Source: Chitinispirillales bacterium
GTDB lineage: Bacteria; Fibrobacterota; Chitinivibrionia; Chitinivibrionales; Chitinispirillaceae
Assembly (NCBI GenBank): GCA_031254445.1
Contig: JAIRUL010000082.1
Span: 1-6,466 of the forward strand
Direction: 5' to 3'
DNA: 6,466 nucleotides
Part shown: positions 1 through 5,460 of the stretch, in pieces
Position numbering within the stretch: position 1 is the stretch's first letter
Layout: every line of letters starts with the position of its first letter
Position numbers and translations under genes: made by a program
Notes under the pieces: model-generated
The model's database searches: none
Seen by the model: the letters and a program-made list of their open reading frames with translations, nothing else
What the model was told of the DNA's origin: nothing

Positions 1-78
1 TTTTTCAGACGAAGCCTACGGCTTCATAACGTGTGGCGGCTAAAGCCGCCACACACAGTCAAAGTCAACATCAAAACC
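1..78 (+). repeat. Palindromic repeat copy 1 (half element with hexamer tail)
   Basis: This copy carries the T-rich lead TTTTTCAGAC and a small hairpin GAAGCC-TAC-GGCTTC (11-25). A long hairpin follows with an 11-bp stem GTGTGGCGGCT (31-41) pairing with 44-54 around an AA loop, and then hexamer units AAAGTC/AACATC leading to AAAACC at 73-78. It is cut by the window's left edge. Its last bases overlap the stop codon and final Phe codon of the barrel gene. No U-run follows the hairpins in either direction, so it is not a standard terminator. Confidence 0.85.
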
Positions 79-1846
79 TCAGTGCCGTTTGGAGAATCAT
101 ATGATTATCCGGCACTAATTTCTCGTTCTCTATCTTCCAGCCGTAGCGGTAGTCCCATATAAGCGACGCGCCGGCGGCGATTTCGAAGCCGAGGCGGTAG
201 CCCCAGTACATGCCGGGCGAGCGGTCGAAGAGGCCCGCTTTATAGGTCTCCGGCGGGAACACTGCTGCGTCGCTAACTATCAGATTGCCCTTCTTGTCAT
301 ACTTGTCGTATATGCCGACATTTGCATTCCTTATGTATATCTCCGCGGTGTTGAACTTAGGTATGCGGCTCATAATGGCCTCGCCTATGCCGGCTGTCGC
401 CTCGTAGCCTTGGCTCTTATAGCCATCCTCGCCGGCCATGTACTGATACGACCCGTCGACCGTTATCGCCCCGAAGACATCCATCCCGACGCGCCCGAAG
501 ACGCCTGAGAGCGAGACGCTGTCTATTAGCTGGTCTTTGGACAAAAGCTGCCCGCGCGAGTAGCGCTCGTCAAGGTAGTAGGCGTCGAAGTAACCGGGCG
601 TAAACCTGCCCTCGATCTTGCGGTACTCTAAGTTGGCCCAGAGCTTCCACAGCTTCGCCGCCACGCCGGGGGCGCCTATCCCCCACCCGCTCACTGTGTC
701 GGCGCGGAACGCGGACTGGCCGTAGAGCTCGACGCTTAGGAGATCCGTGCTGATGATGGGCAAACCGGCGTCAAAACCGTAGAGCGAGAACGAGCGCGTG
801 CTCTTGCGCAGGCTGTCCTCGGCGTCGAGCTTTTCTAATATCGCGTCGGCGCTCAACCCCGTATGCTTCTCATAGATGTTCTTGTACTCGTCAAAAAAAT
901 CGGTGCTGTCGCGTATCTCTTTCAGGATTTGATCTTCTTTATTGACACCCCACTTCCTCGCAGGCGCAAGGACATTCGCGTCCATCGCGAACATGCCGCC
1001 CACGGTCAGCCCGTCTGCAAGGAATATCCCGCTCTGCTTCAGCGGCCTAACGGCCAGCCGCGCCGCATACACCCCGCCGTCGTCCTTCATCTCGGCGAAG
1101 TCGGATATCATCGTTTGCAGCGACACGCCCACGGGCGAGACGTCATTCAAATAAAACTGCAACCCGAGCAGCTTCTCGTCGGGGTAGCGCAGCATGTTTG
1201 TGAACCTGTCCAAAATCATACCGTACCCAAGCGTGACGTTCGACAGCCCGCCGAACTTAACGAAGAGCGGCTCGTTCTCATGCCCGTAGCGTATGTACCG
1301 TATCTTGCGCAGAATCGCCTCGGCGGCGTTGTTCTCGAAATCCCAGCCTTTGTTGGAGAGCTTGCTGTCGTTGTCGATGAAGAGCTCAATGTCGAGGAAG
1401 ACGCCGAACTTCCAAATGGGGAGATCCACGCCAAGCGCGATGCGCGACCACGGCTCGCCGTCTACGGTGGCCATGCCGACGCTCAGTTCAAATTCGGGCT
1501 TCGCGAAGAGCGGCGCAGCCCCGCCCTCGGCGCCGGGCTTCGCGGCGTCCTTGGCGTCAGGCTTAGCCTTATCCGTATCCGCCAACTCGGTTCCCTCAGC
1601 GCCGGCATCCCCCTCGCCGTCAATTGAGCCCGAAGCCTCCGCTGCGGTCGACACGGCAGGCGACGGGGCGGGGGGGATGGCGGGGGACGGGGCGGGCGAT
1701 GGCCCCTCGGCAGGGGGGTACACAGACTGCTCAGGCGCCTCGTCATACTCGTCTATGCCTTCTTGGGCCGAAACAATGCTAAACGACGCGAACGCGGCAA
1801 TGGAAATCGCCGCACAGTACAACCGACGCTGGATGCTCTTGCTCAT
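71..1846 (-). CDS. Unrecognised outer-membrane beta-barrel protein with Pro/Ala/Glu-rich N-terminal linker
   Basis: Product is 591 residues. Seen: an N-terminal signal peptide (Arg7-Arg8, hydrophobic stretch to about residue 25, likely cleavage after Ala27 in VSA|QE). Next comes a low-complexity linker, about residues 30-112, rich in Pro, Ala, Glu and Gly with PSPAP-type repeats. From about 116 on there are alternating hydrophobic/polar, aromatic- and Gly-rich strands, ending in ALRF-stop. A C-terminal Phe is the classic beta-signal read by the BAM complex. A charged, probably helical segment at about 297-350 interrupts the strands and may be a loop or plug. A GGAGG at 1854-1858, 7 nt from the ATG, fixes the start. 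It is the last gene of the Tol cluster, 99 bp after the CpoB-like gene, so a role in envelope integrity is inferred only from context. I do not recognise the family; a porin-like or adhesin-type barrel is possible. Gene call very sure, barrel assignment fairly sure, function unknown. Confidence 0.85.
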   Translation of the reverse strand: MSKSIQRRLYCAAISIAAFASFSIVSAQEGIDEYDEAPEQSVYPPAEGPSPAPSPAIPPAPSPAVSTAAEASGSIDGEGDAGAEGTELADTDKAKPDAKDAAKPGAEGGAAPLFAKPEFELSVGMATVDGEPWSRIALGVDLPIWKFGVFLDIELFIDNDSKLSNKGWDFENNAAEAILRKIRYIRYGHENEPLFVKFGGLSNVTLGYGMILDRFTNMLRYPDEKLLGLQFYLNDVSPVGVSLQTMISDFAEMKDDGGVYAARLAVRPLKQSGIFLADGLTVGGMFAMDANVLAPARKWGVNKEDQILKEIRDSTDFFDEYKNIYEKHTGLSADAILEKLDAEDSLRKSTRSFSLYGFDAGLPIISTDLLSVELYGQSAFRADTVSGWGIGAPGVAAKLWKLWANLEYRKIEGRFTPGYFDAYYLDERYSRGQLLSKDQLIDSVSLSGVFGRVGMDVFGAITVDGSYQYMAGEDGYKSQGYEATAGIGEAIMSRIPKFNTAEIYIRNANVGIYDKYDKKGNLIVSDAAVFPPETYKAGLFDRSPGMYWGYRLGFEIAAGASLIWDYRYGWKIENEKLVPDNHMILQTALRF

Positions 1847-1853
1847 GTTGATG

Positions 1854-1858
1854 CCTCC
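1854..1858 (-). promoter_or_regulatory. Ribosome-binding site of the barrel gene
   Basis: GGAGG on the minus strand, with seven bases CATCAAC before the ATG at 1846. A good match that supports the chosen start and efficient translation. Confidence 0.8.
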
Positions 1859-1888
1859 GTAGGGTTAAAAGTCAAAGTCTTTAAAAGC

Positions 1889-1915
1889 TTACGGGGGCGG
1901 GGCTCTGCCCCGTAA
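1889..1915. repeat. GC-rich palindrome with a 6-bp insertion
   Basis: TTACGGGG (1889-1896) pairs with CCCCGTAA (1908-1915). Removing six bases GGGGGC (1893-1898) would leave a perfect 9-bp-stem palindrome with TCT loop. AAAGTC units and TTTAAAAGC flank it on the left. In the transcribed (minus) direction it is followed by GCTTTTAAAG, a weak T-run, so it could act as a partial terminator or processing hairpin between the CpoB-like gene and the barrel gene. Confidence 0.65.
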
Positions 1916-1945
1916 CGCCCCGACGCAAAATCACCCCTCTTGCAA

Positions 1946-2710
1946 TTACTGCCCCATGCGCGCCTTCACCGACTGCGCCTCTTGGCTGTCGGGGCACCTT
2001 TGGAGGAGGTTTTTCCACACCATCTCCATGCTCTTCTTTTTGTCCTGATGCTCGTAGGCAAGGCCCAGCTTGTAGAAGACGGAGCAGCTCCTTTGGCCGT
2101 CGGGGTACTTCTTTATGAAAGCCATGTACTCTTTCTCGGCGGCCTCGTACTCCTTTTTCGCGAAGCGCGACTCCGCCGCCCAGTACTCGGCGTCGGAGGC
2201 CTGCGCGGCGTCGGGGAACTGCCTTAGAAAATCCAAAAAGCCGCTGATCGATAGGTCGTAGCGCCCGGCGTTGAAGTCGCTCATCGCGATCTCGAAAAGT
2301 TTATCTTGCTGCGCCTTGCGCTGGTTAGCGGCGTCCTCCTCGCTCGCGAGCTTTTGGTCTAGGCGGCGGCTGAACTCCGAGGTCTTTTGGTCTAAGCGCG
2401 AGAGGCGCGACTGGCTGTCGGAAAGGTTGTTGGATATCGCGGACGTCTTGCGATCCATCTCGTTAAAGCGGGCGAGCTGGTCGGCGCGCAATAGGCGCAG
2501 CATCTCGCTCGCATTCCTCTGCTCGGCTAGGAGCTTGCTCTGCTCTTCGAGCAGCTTATTGAAATAGGCCTGCTGGTCGGCGCGGATGGAGTCGCGCACG
2601 GCGTTGAGCTCTTTCACGCGCAAAACGGTTAGCTGGGAGCAGCCGGTAGAGGATAGGGCGGCTACTATGACTGTACAAGAAAAGATTATTGCTTTAACAG
2701 CTTTTATCAT
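1946..2710 (-). CDS. cpoB: CpoB/YbgF-like Tol-associated protein (coiled coil + TPR, probable lipoprotein)
   Basis: Product is 254 residues, close to the usual CpoB/YbgF size. Seen: a short hydrophobic signal (residues 4-20) ending in STGC with Cys24, a plausible though imperfect lipobox (Ser at -3); Ser at +2 would favour outer-membrane sorting. Residues about 32-130 are rich in Leu, Arg, Gln and Glu with heptad-like spacing, a probable coiled coil. Residues about 136-250 hold three TPR-like repeats, with FPDA, YPDG and CPDS turns. This coiled-coil-then-TPR order is that of CpoB, which in E. coli is trimeric, binds TolA, and coordinates Tol with PBP1B-dependent peptidoglycan synthesis; E. 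coli CpoB is soluble, not lipidated. The start is set by GGAGGA at 2715-2720, just before the ATG. It lies 45 bp downstream of tolB, surely the same operon. It occupies the slot where pal is normally found, but has no OmpA-type domain. Family call fairly sure; lipidation is an inference. Confidence 0.85.
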   Translation of the reverse strand: MIKAVKAIIFSCTVIVAALSSTGCSQLTVLRVKELNAVRDSIRADQQAYFNKLLEEQSKLLAEQRNASEMLRLLRADQLARFNEMDRKTSAISNNLSDSQSRLSRLDQKTSEFSRRLDQKLASEEDAANQRKAQQDKLFEIAMSDFNAGRYDLSISGFLDFLRQFPDAAQASDAEYWAAESRFAKKEYEAAEKEYMAFIKKYPDGQRSCSVFYKLGLAYEHQDKKKSMEMVWKNLLQRCPDSQEAQSVKARMGQ

Positions 2711-2714
2711 ATAT

Positions 2715-2720
2715 TCCTCC
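2715..2720 (-). promoter_or_regulatory. Ribosome-binding site of the CpoB-like gene
   Basis: GGAGGA on the minus strand, immediately upstream of ATATATG. It is a strong Shine-Dalgarno, with five bases between GGAGG and the ATG, and sets the start at 2710. Confidence 0.8.
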
Positions 2721-2755
2721 AGTCAAAAGATAAAAATCAAAACGTCAACACCCGC

Positions 2756-4018
2756 TCACCAAAAGTGCGACCATTTCGGCATTCTTACGTCTCCGGTTTT
2801 TGTAATCCTGCGCAGCCTGGTTCCGTCGTGTTTGACTATGTACATATCGCTTCTTCCTCCGGCTGTATTGACGAATGCGATTAGCGTACCGTCGGGGGAC
2901 CAGGTTGGGTTTTCGTTTGCGCCGGGGAGGTTGGCGACCATTTTCGCGTCGTTTCCGTCGGGGGATACCGTCCAAATATTGTATTGATAGTTATCCCCTA
3001 AGGACGCGTAGGCTATTTTGTCGCCTTTAGGCGACCATGCCGGCGTATCGTTGTAGCGGCCCTCGAAAGTTACGCGGCGCTGGTTGGAGCCTGTCGCGTC
3101 CATCACGTAAATTTGCGGGCCGCCGCCGCGGTCGGAGGTGAAAGCTATCTGGTAGCCGTTGGGCGACCAGCTAGGGGCGGTGTCTATGCCGCCGCGAGAG
3201 AAAGTGAGCTGGCGCTTCTTCGAGCCGTCGGGCGAGCAGGTGTAGACATTGAGGCTCCCCGATTGCGACGACGCGTAAGCTATCGTGCCGTCTATGGTGG
3301 AGACATCCGGCGAGACCACCATCGCTTTCTCCTGTATGAATATCTTGGACGTCCCGGCGGTTATCGAACCCCTGTATATGTCGGGCTTGCCGCGCTGGTA
3401 CGACGTCCACAGCACCGTAGACTTGTCGGCGAACGTCGGGAAGATGTTTATGATGTTGTCATTTGTCAACCTCGCGCGGTTGTGGCCGTCGAAGTCCATT
3501 ATCCCTATATTCTTCCTCGCGCCCTCCGCCCTCACATAGAGTATGCGGCTCTCAAAGATGCCCCTGTCGCTGAACAGCAGCTCTACCAGCTCGTTGGAAT
3601 AGCGGTGAACCATGTTGCGCAGGGCTTTTAGCTCCCCCTTGTATTTTTTGCCGACAAGGAGCGACCGCGTCGCGACGTCGCGGAGGTAGCACTCTATAAG
3701 CACTGTCTTCCCGTCCGCTTCAAGCGTGTACTTGCCGTCCACGTAGACGCCTATCCCCCTCTTGGCGAGGGAGGCGCTATCGAACTCGGGAAGCGCCACC
3801 ACCCCGAACTTCCCGCTTAAGTCAAGGTTGTTCTCGATTATGTCCCACGGGAAATTCTCCTTTAGGAGATTGGCGTTCGTGGGCTTGAACTTTATAACGC
3901 CTATGGGTATGCTGTCGAAGCGGCTCGCGTAGCCCTCAAGATCAAACTTTTCCGCCGCGCCGGCAAGCGCGGGGACGAGGACCATTAGCGCTGCAAAGAA
4001 AATTTTCTTCATGCTCAA
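2756..4018 (-). CDS. tolB: TolB, periplasmic beta-propeller of the Tol-Pal system
   Basis: Product is 420 residues from the TTG start, or 418 from the ATG at 4012; E. coli TolB is about 430. Seen: a signal peptide (MKKIFFAALMVLVPALAGA, cleaved near AGA|AE), then an N-terminal alpha/beta domain at about 24-155. A six-bladed-type propeller follows at about 157-420, with WSP(N/K/D)G repeats at 284-288, 328-332 and 373-377 and matching IYVMDATGSNQRRVT, IWTVSPDG and MYIVKHDGT strands (PD40-type). TolB shuttles between Pal and TolA in the periplasm. It begins 267 bp after the tolA stop, with a composite repeat in between, so it may be expressed partly independently of tolQRA. Start choice: AGGAG at 4025-4029 is 6 nt from TTG (4018) but 12 nt from ATG (4012); spacing favours TTG, codon preference favours ATG. 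The signal peptide works from either. Identification is very secure. Confidence 0.96.
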   Translation of the reverse strand: MSMKKIFFAALMVLVPALAGAAEKFDLEGYASRFDSIPIGVIKFKPTNANLLKENFPWDIIENNLDLSGKFGVVALPEFDSASLAKRGIGVYVDGKYTLEADGKTVLIECYLRDVATRSLLVGKKYKGELKALRNMVHRYSNELVELLFSDRGIFESRILYVRAEGARKNIGIMDFDGHNRARLTNDNIINIFPTFADKSTVLWTSYQRGKPDIYRGSITAGTSKIFIQEKAMVVSPDVSTIDGTIAYASSQSGSLNVYTCSPDGSKKRQLTFSRGGIDTAPSWSPNGYQIAFTSDRGGGPQIYVMDATGSNQRRVTFEGRYNDTPAWSPKGDKIAYASLGDNYQYNIWTVSPDGNDAKMVANLPGANENPTWSPDGTLIAFVNTAGGRSDMYIVKHDGTRLRRITKTGDVRMPKWSHFW

Positions 4019-4024
4019 AACGAT

Positions 4025-4029
4025 CTCCT
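4025..4029 (-). promoter_or_regulatory. Ribosome-binding site of tolB that bears on start choice
   Basis: AGGAG on the minus strand. It lies 6 nt before TTG at 4018 and 12 nt before ATG at 4012. The shorter distance is near the usual optimum, so TTG is favoured slightly. Confidence 0.7.
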
Positions 4030-4054
4030 AGTATTAAAATCTTTTAGTCTTTTA

Positions 4055-4137
4055 AAAGTCAAATTCTTTTTAAAATCTTTTTCAGACGAAGCCTACGGCT
4101 TCATAACGTGTGGCGCAGAGCCGCCACACAAAGTCAA
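4055..4137 (+). repeat. Palindromic repeat copy 2, identical over 83 bp to 6330-6412
   Basis: Same order as copy 1: AAAGTC plus a T-rich lead, hairpin GAAGCC/GGCTTC (4088-4093 with 4097-4102), then GTGTGGCG (4108-4115) pairing with CGCCACAC (4122-4129) around the loop CAGAGC. By direct comparison the 83 bases match 6330-6412 exactly. It forms the left arm of an inverted pair with 4190-4250. It lies in the tolA-tolB gap. Confidence 0.9.
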
Positions 4138-4171
4138 CATCAACATCAAAGTCAACATCAACGTCAAAACC
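4131..4171 (+). repeat. Degenerate 6-bp tandem repeat
   Basis: Six to seven hexamers read AAGTCA, ACATCA, ACATCA, AAGTCA, ACATCA, ACGTCA and then AAACC. Variation is confined to a G/A and an A/C position. On the gene-coding strand the unit is TGAYKT, putting a stop codon in one frame and Asp-Val/Phe in another. Shorter stretches of the same units occur at 61-78, 1868-1879, 4255-4285 and 6406-6420. Confidence 0.8.
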
Positions 4172-4175
4172 ATCC

Positions 4176-4195
4176 ACCCCGCCGCCTTTGACTTT
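4176..4195 (+). repeat. Conserved 20-bp linker of the composite element
   Basis: ACCCCGCCGCCTTTGACTTT occurs here and, without mismatch, at 6427-6446. In both places it sits between the hexamer tract and an inverted repeat unit, so it is a fixed part of the composite element rather than random spacer. Confidence 0.8.
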
Positions 4196-4260
4196 GTGTG
4201 GCGGCTTTAGCCGCCACACGTTATGAAGCCGTAGGCTTCGTCTAAAAAAGATTTAAAAGA
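4190..4260 (-). repeat. Palindromic repeat copy 3, inverted relative to copies 1, 2 and 4
   Basis: On the plus strand this reads GACTTT, then the long hairpin (11-bp stem 4196-4206 with 4209-4219, loop TT), then GAAGCC-GTA-GGCTTC (4225-4239), then an A-rich end. Read on the minus strand it matches copy 2 over a 32-base block (AGACGAAGCC through GTGTGGCG), differs in the loop region, and matches again over GCCGCCACACAAAGTC. With copy 2 it makes a large inverted repeat spanning about 4085-4241. Confidence 0.88.
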
Positions 4261-4285
4261 CTTTGACTTTGACAACATCAAAACC

Positions 4286-5041
4286 CTACCTTCTTCTAGT
4301 CGGGTAAAGCGTAATGTTAATTTCCACCTTGTCGCCCGCATAGTGGGGCGGCAGCTTGCCGAACGGGCTGGCCCGCGTAACCGCGTTCAACCCCTCGCGG
4401 TCAACCGTCCCGTCCCCGCTTGAGGTCGTGACCCTGATGCCGCTGGCGTTGCCGTCGTGTTCTATCGTAAAGCCGATCACCACCGATATCCTGCTGTTCT
4501 CCACGCTCGGCGCCCAGTTGCGCTCTATCTTGTTGACCACGCCCCTCAAGTACTCGTCCTGCTTGACCCCCACCGCGCTGATCTGCGCCCGCGGCTGCGG
4601 CAACCCCTCTAGAAGCGACGCCAAGTCGTCTATGTTCTCCTCCACCGGCTTAGACACCCGCTCCGGCTTCGGCTCCGGCTTTGGGGCAGGCGCCGGCTCC
4701 GTCTTCGGCGCAGGCGTAGGCTCCGGCGGCTTAGGGGCCGGCGTCGGCACCGGCGTCGGCTTGGGCTCCGGCGGCTTGGGCGGGGGCGGCGTCGGATCCG
4801 GCGGCGGGGGCGTAGGCTCGTTTGGCACCTTGCGCTGCGGCGCGGGCGGCACAGGCGCGGCTGTCACAAGCTGAAACGTCTTGGGCCTCTCAACTTTCTT
4901 CGGCTTGACAAAGAGCGTGCTCACAAAGGGCAGCACTATAAGCAAAAGCACGTGGCACGCCACCGAGACAATGAGGACTTTGCGAAAGCCCACATCCCCG
5001 TATACGGGGCGCTCGCCGGTCTGCACGGACGCATACTCCAT
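4286..5041 (-). CDS. tolA: TolA/TonB-type energy transducer with proline-rich stalk
   Basis: Product is 251 residues. Seen: a short cytoplasmic N-terminus, one membrane anchor at about 21-43 (the helix carries Ser26 and His30, recalling the SHLS motif of TonB/TolA), and a long Pro/Lys/Glu stalk at about 63-130. A TonB/TolA-type C-terminal domain follows at about 155-248 (YLRGVVNKIERNW, then VVIGFTIEHDGNASGIRV, then an SPFGKLPP turn and a final strand). Known role: TolA is driven by TolQR and contacts TolB, Pal and CpoB in the periplasm. The stalk is TonB-like, whereas E. coli TolA has a long Ala/Lys-rich helix, so sequence alone could read as TonB. The position between tolR and tolB makes TolA the better functional call. 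Start and tolR stop overlap as TGATG (shared base 5041), which suggests translational coupling. The gene ends at the border of a repeat element. Confidence 0.82.
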   Translation of the reverse strand: MEYASVQTGERPVYGDVGFRKVLIVSVACHVLLLIVLPFVSTLFVKPKKVERPKTFQLVTAAPVPPAPQRKVPNEPTPPPPDPTPPPPKPPEPKPTPVPTPAPKPPEPTPAPKTEPAPAPKPEPKPERVSKPVEENIDDLASLLEGLPQPRAQISAVGVKQDEYLRGVVNKIERNWAPSVENSRISVVIGFTIEHDGNASGIRVTTSSGDGTVDREGLNAVTRASPFGKLPPHYAGDKVEINITLYPTRRR

Positions 5042-5460
5042 CAGTACCCGCCCTGATTCTCAAGCGGCACGGTCAGGAACCCAAGCTTCACCACGCCCAC
5101 GTTCTGCACTTCCGATATCACGCGCACCACGAGCCCGTAGGGCACTTTCTTGTCGGCGTTGATGAACACCGGCGTCTCGGTCCGCCCCGCGAAGACCTCG
5201 GCGAAGCGCTTGCGGAAATCTACGAGCGGGACTAATTCGTGGTCGACGTATATCTCGCCGTGGTCGTCTATAGATACCTGTATCGACTCGTTCGACTCCA
5301 CGGTCTCCGACTCGGTCTCCGGCAAGTCCACCTGCACGCCCTGCGTCATCATGGGCGCAGTGATCATGAAGATGATTAGCAGCGTGAAGACGACGTCAAT
5401 CAGGTTTGTCAGGTTGAGGTCGCTTATCACCTGCCGCTTTCGGTCTTTTCTTCTTTTCAC
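5041..5460 (-). CDS. tolR: TolR, ExbD-family motor subunit
   Basis: Product is 139 residues, typical for TolR/ExbD. Seen: a strongly basic cytoplasmic head (MKRRKDRKRQ), then a single membrane helix at about 19-39 containing Asp22 in the NLIDVVFTLLIIFMI motif. This Asp corresponds to the proton-path aspartate essential in ExbD and TolR. A periplasmic domain follows from about 43 to 139 with the expected QVDLPE segment, the FINADKKVPYG strand-turn and a terminal strand near 124-132. With TolQ it forms the proton-motive-force-driven motor that energises TolA. The start is GTG at 5460, overlapping the tolQ stop by 4 nt (GTGA), a standard coupled junction; the stop overlaps the start of tolA. No strong separate Shine-Dalgarno is seen beyond a G-rich run in the tolQ tail, consistent with coupling. 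Tol rather than Exb assignment rests on the tolB and CpoB neighbours. Confidence 0.92.
   Translation of the reverse strand: MKRRKDRKRQVISDLNLTNLIDVVFTLLIIFMITAPMMTQGVQVDLPETESETVESNESIQVSIDDHGEIYVDHELVPLVDFRKRFAEVFAGRTETPVFINADKKVPYGLVVRVISEVQNVGVVKLGFLTVPLENQGGY

Noticed and set aside
863..1627. Long plus-strand open frame antisense to the barrel gene
   Set aside because: It lacks a ribosome-binding site and recognisable domains and is Arg/Val/His-rich, as expected for the shadow of a GC-rich gene.
4033..4062. Promoter-like pair TTGACT, 18 bp, TTTAAT before tolB on the minus strand
   Set aside because: Transcription would begin near 4026, inside the tolB ribosome-binding site, and the -10 lacks the key second A. 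The TTGACT comes from the common hexamer motif.
4085..4260. Hairpins as intrinsic terminators
   Set aside because: In neither direction does a U-run directly follow the stems; the T-rich part lies before the first hairpin or is read as A-rich after it.
4055..4260. CRISPR-like repeat array
   Set aside because: Units are inverted, of unequal spacing, and separated by repeated rather than unique spacers; no cas genes.
4740..4835. G-quadruplex in the tolA stalk
   Set aside because: G-runs of three or more are too far apart to meet the four-run rule.
4356..4874. Plus-strand Gly-rich frame that looks like a silk- or PE_PGRS-type protein
   Set aside because: It is the exact antisense of the tolA Pro-rich codons; CCN codons read backward give Gly.
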